From contig NZ_CP014475.1 in NCBI RefSeq assembly GCF_001583415.1, positions 248,001 to 312,000 on the forward strand: a stretch of DNA of 64,000 nucleotides, written 5' to 3'. Shown here one piece after another: positions 44,362 to 52,841 of the stretch (its first letter is position 1; every line of letters begins with the position of its first letter). The DNA comes from Mycolicibacterium phlei (lineage in GTDB: Bacteria; Actinomycetota; Actinomycetes; Mycobacteriales; Mycobacteriaceae). The notes under the pieces were generated by a model. It saw only the letters and a list, made by a program, of their open reading frames with translations. It was not told the DNA's origin and did no database searches. Made by a program: the position numbers and the translations under genes.

Positions 44362-45897
44362 ATGGCTGATCAAGTCATATCGCGGAGCCAAACCCGTTCA
44401 AACGACGGGGTTCAGCGGCTCAAGCGCGATGCTGTGGGCACAGTGGGCGTGATCTTCATGGCGGTGGCGACCGCCGCCCCGATCACGGCAATGGTCGGCA
44501 ACGTGCCGATCGCGGTTGGCTTCGGAAATGGTTCACACGCACCGGCCGGCTACTTCGTCGCAACGGTGGTGCTCGGCCTGTTCGCCATCGGCTACGCCAC
44601 GATGGCCAAGCACATCACCGCCACCGGCGCCTTCTACGGCTACATCTCGCACGGGTTGGGCCGTATCCCCGGCATGGCCGCCGGCACCATCATCACGATG
44701 GCCTACATCGTCTTCGAGGCCTCGCTGATCGGCATCTTCGCGTTCTTCACGCAGAACCTGCTGGAGAACTTCTTCGGGTGGCACGTGCACTGGATCGTGC
44801 CTGCACTCGGAATGCTGATCCTCAACGCGATCCTGACCTACTTCGACGTCAACCTCACCGCCAAGGTGCTGGGTGCCTTCCTGATCACCGAGATCGTCAT
44901 GCTGCTGCTCGGCGCGCTGGCGGTGCTGTTCCGCGGTGGCGGCCCGGAGGGTTTCGCGGCCGCCGACATCGTCAACCCGATCGGCGCCTTCCAGGCCGCC
45001 CCGGTCGCCGGCGCCAGCGCCGGGCTGGGCCTGTTCTTCGCGTTCTGGTCCTGGGTCGGCTTCGAGTCGACCGCCATGTACGGCGAGGAGTCACGCAACC
45101 CGAAGCGCATCATCCCGCGGGCGACCATGATCGCCGTGCTCGGCGTCGGCCTGTTCTACGTGTTCATCTCCTGGATGGCGATCGCGGGCACCGGCCCCGA
45201 CAAGGCCGTCGAGCTGGCCCAGGACGCCGACACCGCAGGCGAGATCTTCTTCGCCCCAGTGCGTGAGACCTACGGCCAGTGGGCCATCGTGCTGTTCGAG
45301 ATCCTGCTGGTCACCGGTTCGTACGCCTGCGGCATGGCGTTCCACAACTGCGCCTCGCGCTACCTGTACGCGTTCGGCCGGGAGGGCCTGTCCAAGACCG
45401 CACAGCGCACCCTGGGCGCGACCCACCCGGTGCACGGCTCGCCCTACATCGCGTCGTTCGTGCAGAGCGGTATCGCGCTGGTCATCATCCTGGCCTTCCT
45501 GGCCAACGGGATGAGCCCGTACGAGCACATGTACGCGCTGCTGGCGATCCTGGGCACGATGGCGATCCTGATCGTGCAGTCGCTGTGCGCGTTCTCGGTG
45601 ATCAGCTACTTCCACATCCGCAAGCAGAACCCGGAGAGCAAGCACTGGTTCAAGACGCTCCTCGCCCCGCTGCTGGGCGGCCTGGGCATGCTCTACGTCG
45701 TCACCCTGCTGTGGGAGCACCGCGAGACCGCCGCTGGCACCGCGTCGGGCACGCTGCTGTTCAAGCTCACCCCGTGGATCGTGATCGGGCTGTTCGTGCT
45801 CGGCGGCGCGGTTGCGGCCTGGTGCAAGTACCGCGACCCGCGGCGCTACGAGCTGATCGGGCGCATCGTGTACGACGACTCCGAGGTCCGCAGGTAG
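44362..45897 (+). CDS. APC superfamily amino-acid/amine permease (RMM substrate uptake)
   Basis: 511 aa from ATG 44362 with GGAAGG at about 44344. About 12 TM segments; APC signatures GVIFMAVATAAPITAMVGN in TM1 and FWSWVGFESTAMYGEESRNPKR at TM6 and the following loop. Related permeases import ethanolamine, aminopropanol or amino acids. It is divergent from the RMM operon and carries a GntR-type palindrome in the shared promoter, so it is the likely uptake system. A strong terminator follows. Confidence 0.92.
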   Translation: MADQVISRSQTRSNDGVQRLKRDAVGTVGVIFMAVATAAPITAMVGNVPIAVGFGNGSHAPAGYFVATVVLGLFAIGYATMAKHITATGAFYGYISHGLGRIPGMAAGTIITMAYIVFEASLIGIFAFFTQNLLENFFGWHVHWIVPALGMLILNAILTYFDVNLTAKVLGAFLITEIVMLLLGALAVLFRGGGPEGFAAADIVNPIGAFQAAPVAGASAGLGLFFAFWSWVGFESTAMYGEESRNPKRIIPRATMIAVLGVGLFYVFISWMAIAGTGPDKAVELAQDADTAGEIFFAPVRETYGQWAIVLFEILLVTGSYACGMAFHNCASRYLYAFGREGLSKTAQRTLGATHPVHGSPYIASFVQSGIALVIILAFLANGMSPYEHMYALLAILGTMAILIVQSLCAFSVISYFHIRKQNPESKHWFKTLLAPLLGGLGMLYVVTLLWEHRETAAGTASGTLLFKLTPWIVIGLFVLGGAVAAWCKYRDPRRYELIGRIVYDDSEVRR

Positions 45898-45901
45898 TCA
45901 G

Positions 45902-45943
45902 ACCCGGATGCCGGCGTCCCGCGTGGGGCGCCGGCATCCGGGT
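45902..45943 (+). terminator. Strong hairpin terminator after APC permease
   Basis: ACCCGGATGCCGGCG (45902-45916) pairs perfectly with CGCCGGCATCCGGGT (45929-45943) around a 12-base loop, followed by TTCT. A 15-bp stem marks the end of the RMM regulon on the right. Confidence 0.88.
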
Positions 45944-45945
45944 TT

Positions 45946-46371
45946 CTAGGCCGGGTGCAGGCTGATCGGCTGTTCCATGTGGGCGGGCTCGGGATTACCG
46001 CAGGCCCCGGGCCGGGAGGTCGCGCTGAGCGTGCCGGCCAGTGTCACCGGATCGAAGGTGTAGGTCTGGTCGCCGGGGGCGGTGCTGCCGTCCGGGCAGA
46101 TCCAGCCGTTGGGGACGTCGTGCCGGCTGACGGTCCACGGTCCGTCGGCGGTCCGGCCGATGTGCGCGATCACCCCCGTCGAGGTGGTGACCGTTCCCGC
46201 GCAGACGCCCTCGGGGTTGCACTGCGAGGTGATGTACCACTGGTTGGTGGTGGGGCCGTTGACGAAGGTGAAGGCACCGTCGAGCCGGCCCTGGGCGGTC
46301 GCCGGTGCGGCGGTGGCGGCGGCGACGGCCGTGAACGCGACCGCCGTCGCGCAGACGTGCAGTGACCTCAT
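45946..46371 (-). CDS. Secreted hypothetical protein
   Basis: 141 aa from ATG 46371. Signal peptide 1-27 (AFTAVAAATAAPATAQG). The mature part has four cysteines (QCNP, VCAG, ICPD, ACGN), probably two disulfides, and a beta-rich composition (YTFDPVTLAGTLSATSR). Similar small secreted mycobacterial proteins exist but have no known function. Confidence 0.75.
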   Translation of the reverse strand: MRSLHVCATAVAFTAVAAATAAPATAQGRLDGAFTFVNGPTTNQWYITSQCNPEGVCAGTVTTSTGVIAHIGRTADGPWTVSRHDVPNGWICPDGSTAPGDQTYTFDPVTLAGTLSATSRPGACGNPEPAHMEQPISLHPA

Positions 46372-46381
46372 ACCCGCAGCA

Positions 46382-47377
46382 TCACACGGCGGGAGGCGTC
46401 GTGGTCACCGGTTTGGGTGAAAGTCGTGAGTTGTCCCACCACGTGAGCACCCGCTCCGCCGACAGGGTCAGCCATTTCGACGGTTCGCCTTCCGGGGCGT
46501 CGACCTCGAACCAGGTCTCGCCCTTCTGCGGCTGTCCCTGCAGAACGGTGCCGTCCGGCCGGCGGGCGGCGCGGATCAGTTCCGCGGCCTCGGACAGGCG
46601 CGGATCGGCGACGTCGGCCTCCCGGAAGTATTCGGCGGCGTTGAGCAGGTTGTAGGCCCACCGCCACGGGTAGGTCAGGTTGAACACCCAAGGCCCGACC
46701 GGGTCTCCGGTGGACAACCGACGAATCAGGCTGCGCTGCAACAGGTATTCCTCACCTCGCCGGCGAGCGGCGCGGGTCTCCCCGGTGCCGCCGGTGGCCT
46801 TGTCGTAGGCGAGAAGACCCTTCAGGGAGTTCAGCGTCGAGTGGAAGGACGACCGCGTGGCGCCGTCGACCCATTCGCAGTTCCAACCGCCGTCCTCGAG
46901 TTGATGCTCGAGAAACCAGTCCTTGATGCCGGTGACGTCGACGCCGAGCCACAGTCCGTTGGCGAGGGTCCATGCGTTGATGCAGCAGTCCACCTCGCCG
47001 TCCCAGTACGGCAGGTTCTCGTAGTCCCAGCGGCAGTTCTCGGCGATGCGCTCCGGGGTCCGGTTGGCCCGAAGTATCTCCGCGTCGACGCCCCACTCCC
47101 GCAACGCCGTCAGCGACCAGGTGGTGGCGGTGTAGGGCTGGCCCGCCGAGGGGTCGGCATGCTCGAAGTCAAACCCGCCGGGGAAGAACGCGCCACCGGC
47201 CCACTGGCCGTCGGGGTCCTGCAGAGCGAGTAGTCGGCTGCCGAATCCCTCGGTGGCGGTGCGCGCCCGGGTCCGCATCCACACCTCGGGTGGTGCGCCG
47301 ATGATGTCGCGTTCGACCTGCCAGCGCAGCGTCGGGTCGGAGTCCAGCAGCCAGGTGGTCACCGACTCCGCGAGCAT
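46382..47377 (-). CDS. Alpha/alpha-toroid (terpene cyclase/prenyltransferase-like) protein
   Basis: 331 aa from ATG 47377. Repeated helical hairpins with the squalene-cyclase-like pattern: LALQDPDGQWAGGAF, FLEHQLEDGGWNCEW, IRAARRPDGTV, each resembling a QW-type repeat. No DxDD or prenyltransferase zinc motif is seen, so catalysis is doubtful. No signal peptide. Function unknown. Ends 10 bp upstream of the secreted protein gene region. Confidence 0.7.
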   Translation of the reverse strand: MLAESVTTWLLDSDPTLRWQVERDIIGAPPEVWMRTRARTATEGFGSRLLALQDPDGQWAGGAFFPGGFDFEHADPSAGQPYTATTWSLTALREWGVDAEILRANRTPERIAENCRWDYENLPYWDGEVDCCINAWTLANGLWLGVDVTGIKDWFLEHQLEDGGWNCEWVDGATRSSFHSTLNSLKGLLAYDKATGGTGETRAARRRGEEYLLQRSLIRRLSTGDPVGPWVFNLTYPWRWAYNLLNAAEYFREADVADPRLSEAAELIRAARRPDGTVLQGQPQKGETWFEVDAPEGEPSKWLTLSAERVLTWWDNSRLSPKPVTTTPPAV

Positions 47378-47386
47378 GGCTCGAAT

Positions 47387-48430
47387 CTAGCCGCCGAGAC
47401 CCGGAATGATCTCGTCAAGCTGGAAAGTCACGGGTTGGTCGAGTTGGGCGAAGGTGCAGGAGCGGGGGTCGCGGTCGGGTCGCCAGCGGTTGAACTGCGC
47501 GGTGTGGCGGAAGCGCGTACCTTCCATGTGGTCGTAGCGGACCTCGACGACGCGCTCGGGCCGCAGCGGTACGAAGGACAGGTCCTTGCCGGCGTTCCAC
47601 CGGGAGCCGCCGCCGTAGCGACGCACTACGTCGGGGTCGGCGTGGGCGGCCCAGTTCCACGGGTGTTCGTCGAAAGTGGTTACCAGTGGCTGCAGTTCGG
47701 TGAACAGCTCACGACGCTTGGCCATCGGGAACGCGCCGATGACGCCGACGGAGGCCAGGCTGCCGTCGTCGGCGTAGAGACCGAGCAGCAGGGAGCCGAC
47801 GGCGTCGGGGCCGGACTTGTGCAGGCGGTAACCGGCGACGACGCAGTCCGCGGTGCGCCGGTGCTTGATCTTGAACATCACTCGTTTGTCGGGCTGGTAG
47901 GTCAGGTCGAGGGGTTTGGCGATGACGCCGTCGAGGCCCGCGCCCTCGAACTCGTCGAACCAGCGTTGCGCGGTGGCGAGATCGGTGGTGGCGGGGGTGA
48001 GATGGAACCGCTCGGTGCCGGTCGTGAAGATGCTCTCGAGGACGGCGCGGCGCTCGCCGAAAGGCCGTTGGGTGTAGTCGGTTTCGTCGAGGGCGAGAAG
48101 ATCGAACGCGATGAACGACGCCGGCGTCTGGGCGGCCAGCATGGCGACCCGGGATGCGGCGGGATGCAGGCGCAGCTGCAGCGCCTCGAAGTCGAGGCCG
48201 TTGCCCGCGGCGATGACGATCTCGCCGTCGATGACGCAGCGGTTCGGCAGTTCGTGTCTGGCGGCGTCGACGAGCTCGGGAAAATAACGGGTCAGCGGCC
48301 TTTCGTTGCGGCTGCCGAACTCGATGTCGTCACCGTCGCGGAAGCATATCGAGCGGAAGCCGTCCCACTTCGGTTCGTAGAACATCTCCGGTGGGATCGT
48401 CGTCACCGACTTGGCCAGCATCGGCGACAC
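47387..48430 (-). CDS. ligC: ATP-dependent DNA ligase LigC (Rv3731 type)
   Basis: 347 aa from GTG 48430 (ATG 48421 also possible). Nucleotidyltransferase with active-site Lys21 in YEPKWDGFR, motif III FIAFDLLAL, motif IV GLDGVIAK, motif V FKIKH, and OB domain with FVPLRPERVVEVRYDHMEG and RWRPDRDP. Lacks the polymerase and nuclease domains of LigD. LigC works with Prim-PolC in gap or strand-break repair in mycobacteria. The DUF1801 gene overlaps just upstream. Confidence 0.92.
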   Translation of the reverse strand: MSPMLAKSVTTIPPEMFYEPKWDGFRSICFRDGDDIEFGSRNERPLTRYFPELVDAARHELPNRCVIDGEIVIAAGNGLDFEALQLRLHPAASRVAMLAAQTPASFIAFDLLALDETDYTQRPFGERRAVLESIFTTGTERFHLTPATTDLATAQRWFDEFEGAGLDGVIAKPLDLTYQPDKRVMFKIKHRRTADCVVAGYRLHKSGPDAVGSLLLGLYADDGSLASVGVIGAFPMAKRRELFTELQPLVTTFDEHPWNWAAHADPDVVRRYGGGSRWNAGKDLSFVPLRPERVVEVRYDHMEGTRFRHTAQFNRWRPDRDPRSCTFAQLDQPVTFQLDEIIPGLGG

Positions 48431-48441
48431 CGGCGGCCGGA

Positions 48442-48852
48442 TCAGATCTTCTCCCCGGGCAGTCGGCTGGCCTGGTCGATCCAGGAGCGCATCAGGTCCT
48501 CGTCGAGGTCGTCGTCCTCGCGGATCTCGAAGTACCGCACCCGGGGGTGCTTGGAGGCCTTCGGTGGCACCGGATCGAGGTCCACCCCGTCGAAGAAGGT
48601 CACCTGCACGTAGCGGGTGAAGCACCGAAACGAGGTGAACCACACGTGGTCCGGGCTGCCGTAGAACGGCTGGTTCCACTTCACGGCCTTGAACACGTCG
48701 GGCACCGTCTCGACGATGAGCCTGTCGAGACGGCGGCCGACGTCACGCTTCCAGCCCGGCATCGCGGCGATGTAGGCCTGCACCGGTCCGTCGCCCTCGC
48801 CCTTCGGGATCTGGGGGTTGCCGCCGGATAGCAGCTTTGGCGTGTCCGTCAT
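48442..48852 (-). CDS. DUF1801 domain protein
   Basis: 136 aa. DUF1801 (YdhG-like) fold: IAAMPGWKRDVGRRLDRLI, VPDVFKAVKWNQPFYG and the RYFEI-R-DDDLDEDLMRSWI tail. Small cytosolic proteins of unknown function, sometimes iron-storage or stress associated. The start overlaps the stop of the VOC gene by one base, and it lies 11 bp before ligC, so the three genes form an operon. Confidence 0.85.
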   Translation of the reverse strand: MTDTPKLLSGGNPQIPKGEGDGPVQAYIAAMPGWKRDVGRRLDRLIVETVPDVFKAVKWNQPFYGSPDHVWFTSFRCFTRYVQVTFFDGVDLDPVPPKASKHPRVRYFEIREDDDLDEDLMRSWIDQASRLPGEKI

Positions 48853-49433
48853 CAGGCGGCCGCCCAGACGAAACCGTCCGGATCGGTGAAATCCCCTGCC
48901 GGACTGTTGATGACGATGCGGTGGGCGCCGTCGCCGTCAGGGGAGACCCTGGCGTTCTTGGCCAGGGCGCGTCGCTTGAGCAGCGCGAGGGTGATCGGGC
49001 TGTCGCCGTTGGCGAACTGAACGTACTTGCGGCCGAAGCTCTTCGCGACCGGAAGGCCGCGGTCGACATAGAAGGCCTTGCTGGCCGCGACGTCGGACAC
49101 ACCGATCTGCAGGACGAACTGCCTGTCTTTCTTGCCTGAGGACGCCACCGTCCAGATCGAGCCGTCGGGTCCGCTCACGCTGCCACCGTAACCCCACAGC
49201 GACTTCCTGGGGGGCTGAACCGGTGTCCCTCCGGCGTGAAGCGCTGTGTCGATGACCGCGTCGACGTCGGACGGTTGCGGCACCACCAGTGACAGCGTGA
49301 ACCCGCGGAAACCGCTGGTCGGCGCGTCGCCGGTGCGGACACGGATCGGCAGGTCCGGGGCGACGGCCCGGGTGAAGGCCGCCAGGGTTTCGGGTTCGGG
49401 TGTCTCGAGGGTTACGGATTCGATGTGTGTCAT
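48852..49433 (-). CDS. VOC (glyoxalase/bleomycin-resistance) superfamily protein
   Basis: 193 aa from ATG 49433 with GGAGGAAACC before it. Two beta-alpha-beta-beta-beta modules: SGFRGFTLSLVV ... WGYGGSVSGPDGSIWTVASS and VLQIGVSDVAASKAFYVDRGL ... SPAGDFTDPDGFVWAAA. Metal ligands are not all conserved. Substrate unknown. Controlled by a strong palindrome shared with the divergent TetR gene. Confidence 0.87.
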   Translation of the reverse strand: MTHIESVTLETPEPETLAAFTRAVAPDLPIRVRTGDAPTSGFRGFTLSLVVPQPSDVDAVIDTALHAGGTPVQPPRKSLWGYGGSVSGPDGSIWTVASSGKKDRQFVLQIGVSDVAASKAFYVDRGLPVAKSFGRKYVQFANGDSPITLALLKRRALAKNARVSPDGDGAHRIVINSPAGDFTDPDGFVWAAA

Positions 49434-49453
49434 GGTTTCCTCCGATTGGCGAA

Positions 49454-49485
49454 TTGAGAGTATAACTCTCAATTTGAGAGTTATA
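49454..49485. promoter_or_regulatory. Overlapping TetR operator palindromes
   Basis: TATAACTCTCAA-T-TTGAGAGTTATA (49461-49485) is a perfect palindrome with 12-bp arms. TTGAGAGT-ATA-ACTCTCAA (49454-49472) overlaps it. Together they give three TTGAGAG half-sites. It lies 20 bp before the VOC start and 10 bp before tetR. Confidence 0.85.
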
Positions 49486-49495
49486 GACTCGCGGC

Positions 49496-50116
49496 GTGAG
49501 TTCGGCAAGGCCCAGTCAGGCGCGGACCCGGCTGGCCCGCGCGGCGGTCATCGATGCCGCGCGGACGCTGTTTCTGGAGCGGGGCTACGGCGCGACGACG
49601 ATCGAGGCCATCAGCGCCGCCTCGGATGTGCCGCCGGCGACCGTGTACCGGCTGTTCTCCTCGAAGCGGGGGATTCTCAAGGCGATTCTCGACGTGTCGA
49701 TCGCGGGTGACGACGAACCCGTCGCAGTGTCCGACCGGCCGCAAGTGCAGGCTGCGGTCGCCGACGCCGATCCGCGGGGGCAGGTGGCCGGCTTCGTCGC
49801 GACCGCGGCGGACATCAACGCGCGCAGCGCACCGGTGTACCGGATTCTGGTCGGCGCGGCCAGCTCGGATCCCGACGCTGCCGCGCTGCTCGAGGAGTTG
49901 AACCAGCAGCGACGGTCCGGTCAGGGGCAGCTGGCGCGGGCCCTGGCGCAGCGCGGCGCGCTGCGGACCGATCTGCGTCAGCGCGACGCCGTCGACATCA
50001 TCTACACGCTGATGTCCCCAGAGGTGTACCGGCTGCTCGTCGTGGACCGGAAGTGGACGCCGCAGCGATATCAGCGGTGGTTGACCGAGACGTTGAGCGC
50101 GTCACTGCTGGCGTAG
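49496..50116 (+). CDS. TetR family transcriptional regulator
   Basis: 206 aa from GTG 49496. N-terminal HTH (about 15-62): VIDAARTLFLERGYGATTIEAISAASDVPPATVYRLF; C-terminal ligand domain 80-206. Divergent from the VOC-DUF1801-ligC operon; the operator palindromes overlap both promoters, so autorepression and repression of the VOC operon are expected. The ligand is unknown. Confidence 0.92.
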   Translation: MSSARPSQARTRLARAAVIDAARTLFLERGYGATTIEAISAASDVPPATVYRLFSSKRGILKAILDVSIAGDDEPVAVSDRPQVQAAVADADPRGQVAGFVATAADINARSAPVYRILVGAASSDPDAAALLEELNQQRRSGQGQLARALAQRGALRTDLRQRDAVDIIYTLMSPEVYRLLVVDRKWTPQRYQRWLTETLSASLLA

Positions 50117-50203
50117 ATCGCCCCAGAAATTTCTTCTGCCACTTTGATTTCAGTGGTCACATGGCGGGCGTTTTTTGTCGGTGGTGGCCTCTAGCGTGAA
50201 AGC

Positions 50204-51721
50204 GTGGGGTTCGAACGTTTGAGCGATCAGCTGGCGGTGGCCGAGGATGCCGTTGCCGCGTTGGTCGCCGAGCCTCTCGACGGTCTGAGTACGAATGAAC
50301 TTCTGCAACTGACCGCGGAGTGGGAGCAGTTCACGCGCGCGTCGGCGATGGTGGGGCATCGGTTGGTGGCGCAGTTGGGGCGGGTGCCGGTGGTGGAGTT
50401 GGGGGAGCCCACTGTTGCTAAGACGTTGGTGACGTTGTTGCGGGTTTCGCCGGGTGAGGCGCGGCGGCGGGTCAAGGATGCCGCGGTGTTGGTGGAGCGG
50501 GCGGCGATCACTGGTGAGGTGTTGGCGCCGGTGTGGCAGCGTGCCGCGGCGTTGGTGGCTCGTGGGGTGTTGGGTGCGGGTCATGTCGCGGTGTTGCACC
50601 GGTTTTTCGATCATCAGTGTCCGCGTTCGGTGCCGTTCGATGTGCGTGAGGAGGCCGAAAAGCAGCTCGCCGAACTGGGTGCGACCTTGAATCCCAGTCA
50701 GTTGGGTAAGGCTGCTGAGCGGTTGGGTCAGTATCTGGATCAGGACGGGGAGTTCAGCGAGCCGGTTGAGCAGAAGTGCTGGTTGCGGTTGGGTCGGCAG
50801 CGCAGTGATGGCACCAGCACGATCAGCGGGGTGATCAGTGCCCGGATGCGGGTGTTTCTGGAGGCCGGGCTGGCGATCTATGACCGGGTGCACGCCAACC
50901 AGCCCGATACCGTGGAGCCGATCCCGGCCCTGGGCCCTGATCGGGCACAGCAGCCGCCCGCTGATGTCGAACCTGCCGACGACCCCGAGTTGGACCTCGA
51001 CCCCGAGCCTGAGCCGGAACCCGAACCGTCGGTTGAGGTGGTGGATACCCGCAGTGCGGGGCAGCGGCGTCATGATGCGGTGCTGGCGATGCTGCGTGAT
51101 TTGTTGGCGTTGCGTCCGCGTGGGGTGGTCAACGGGTTTCCGGCCACGGTGGTGGTTACCGCGACGTTGCAGGATCTGACCGCTGGGGCGGGGGTGGCGG
51201 TCAGTGCGGGTGGGACGGTGCTGCCGATGGGGGAGTTGATCGCGATGGCCGCGCAGGCGCACCCGTACTTAGCGGTGTTCGATAAGCACACCAACGAACC
51301 GCTGTACCTGGGTCGGGCCAGACGGTGTGCGAGTACGTCGCAGCGGTTGATGTTGTTTGCGATGGAGCGTGGCTGCACCAAACCGGGTTGCACTGTGCCG
51401 GCGTATTACACGCAGGTTCATCACGCGGTCGCCGACTGGGCCGCTGACGGGCAAACCGATATCACCGATCTGACGTTGGCGTGTGGGCCGGACAACCGGA
51501 TCGTCGGACCCGGCGGGTATCGGACCCGTAAACGCAAGGATGGGCGCACCGAGTGGTTACCGCCCCCACAGCTGGATACCGGGCAGGCCCGGGTCAACAA
51601 CTACCACCATCCCGAGCGCTACCTCATCCCCGACGAACACACCGACACCGATGCAAGCGGTGACGGGGACGGGGACGACTGTTGCAACCCACCCGGCGAC
51701 AACGACCGCGACGCCAGCTGA
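50204..51721 (+). CDS. DUF222-HNH endonuclease-domain protein (13E12 family)
   Basis: 505 aa from GTG 50204. N-terminal DUF222 helical domain (about 35-330) and C-terminal HNH domain (about 385-470): RGCTKPGCTVPAYYTQVHH, WAADGQTDITDLTLACGPDN, TEWLPPPQLDTG and a late HHPE. An acidic Glu-Pro repeat lies at about 265-282 and a Thr-Asp-Gly-rich tail at 485-500. Codon use (many TTG, GGT, GTG) differs from its GC-rich neighbours, typical of this dispersed mycobacterial family. The cellular role is unknown. It separates the ligC operon from the second ligase. Confidence 0.9.
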   Translation: MGFERLSDQLAVAEDAVAALVAEPLDGLSTNELLQLTAEWEQFTRASAMVGHRLVAQLGRVPVVELGEPTVAKTLVTLLRVSPGEARRRVKDAAVLVERAAITGEVLAPVWQRAAALVARGVLGAGHVAVLHRFFDHQCPRSVPFDVREEAEKQLAELGATLNPSQLGKAAERLGQYLDQDGEFSEPVEQKCWLRLGRQRSDGTSTISGVISARMRVFLEAGLAIYDRVHANQPDTVEPIPALGPDRAQQPPADVEPADDPELDLDPEPEPEPEPSVEVVDTRSAGQRRHDAVLAMLRDLLALRPRGVVNGFPATVVVTATLQDLTAGAGVAVSAGGTVLPMGELIAMAAQAHPYLAVFDKHTNEPLYLGRARRCASTSQRLMLFAMERGCTKPGCTVPAYYTQVHHAVADWAADGQTDITDLTLACGPDNRIVGPGGYRTRKRKDGRTEWLPPPQLDTGQARVNNYHHPERYLIPDEHTDTDASGDGDGDDCCNPPGDNDRDAS

Positions 51722-51802
51722 CACCACGACACCCCCGCACGGCCGCGATGACATTCCGCGATGCCGACGGTCTGCACCGGCATGACGGCAATAATGGGCG
51801 GG

Positions 51803-52840
51803 ATGGACCTCCCGGTGCTCCCGCCGCTCGAACCGATGCTGGCCAAGGCGCAGACCAGGGTGCCGCCCGAGGCCGGGGTGTGGTCCTACGAGCCCAAATG
51901 GGACGGCTTTCGTGCCCTGGTGTTCCGCGACCACGACGAGGTCGTGCTGCTGTCGCGCAGCGGCAAAGACCTCGGTCGCTACTTCCCGGAGGTCACCGAG
52001 GCCGTCCGCGACGAACTCGCACCCCGCTGCGTGCTCGACGGCGAGATCGTCGTCCCCCGCGAGATCGACGGCCGCACCCGGCTGGACTGGGAGTCGCTGA
52101 GCCAGCGCATCCACCCCGCCGCCAGTCGCATCAAGCTGCTGTCCGAGGAGACCCCCGCCCACTTCATCGGCTTCGACGCCCTGGCCCTCGGCGACCGCTC
52201 GCTGCTCAAGGAACCGTTCCGGACACGACGCGACGCGCTCAAAGACGCCGTCAGCGAGAAACAGTGGTGCCACGTCACCCGCACCACCGAAAACCCGGAC
52301 CTCGGCGCGCAGTGGCTCGAGGAGTTCGAGGGCGCCGGCCTCGACGGCGTCATCGCCAAACGCCTCGACGGCCCCTACCTCCCCGGTAAACGGGAGATGG
52401 TCAAGGTCAAGCACGCCCGCGATGCCGACTGCGTGGCCATGGGCTACCGCATCCACAAGAGTGGCGAGGGCATCGGCTCGATTCTGCTCGGCCTCTACCG
52501 CGGCGACGAACTCTACATGGTCGGCGGCGCAACCTCTTTCACCGCCAAGGACCGCGTCAAACTCCTCACCGAACTCGAGCCCCTGCGCATCGGCGACGAG
52601 ATGCGCGACGGCGACCCCAGCCGCTGGAACTCCGCCGCCGACAAACGGTGGGTACCCATCCGCCCGGAGAAGGTCTGCGAGGTCGCCTACGACCAGATGG
52701 AAGGCAACCGCGGCGCTCAACGCTTCCGCCACGCCGTGAAGTTCCGCCGCTGGCGCCCCGACCGCGACCCCCGCAGCTGCACCTTCGACCAGCTCGACGT
52801 CCCGCTGCACTACGACCTCAACGACGTCCTGGAGTCCTGA
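51803..52840 (+). CDS. ATP-dependent DNA ligase, second LigC paralogue
   Basis: 345 aa from ATG 51803; earlier ATGs at 51761 and 51782 lack better support. Active-site Lys32 in YEPKWDGFR, motif III FIGFDALAL, motif IV GLDGVIAK, motif V VKVKH, and OB fold FRHAVKFRRWRPDRDP. It resembles the M. smegmatis LigC2 arrangement. One base separates it from Prim-PolC, implying an operon and joint action in repair. Confidence 0.92.
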   Translation: MDLPVLPPLEPMLAKAQTRVPPEAGVWSYEPKWDGFRALVFRDHDEVVLLSRSGKDLGRYFPEVTEAVRDELAPRCVLDGEIVVPREIDGRTRLDWESLSQRIHPAASRIKLLSEETPAHFIGFDALALGDRSLLKEPFRTRRDALKDAVSEKQWCHVTRTTENPDLGAQWLEEFEGAGLDGVIAKRLDGPYLPGKREMVKVKHARDADCVAMGYRIHKSGEGIGSILLGLYRGDELYMVGGATSFTAKDRVKLLTELEPLRIGDEMRDGDPSRWNSAADKRWVPIRPEKVCEVAYDQMEGNRGAQRFRHAVKFRRWRPDRDPRSCTFDQLDVPLHYDLNDVLES

Positions 52841-52841
52841 A

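Noticed and set aside
50204..51721. Transposase or insertion sequence
   Set aside because: The product is a DUF222-HNH protein, with no DDE or Y1 motif, no terminal inverted repeats and no target duplication found at the edges.
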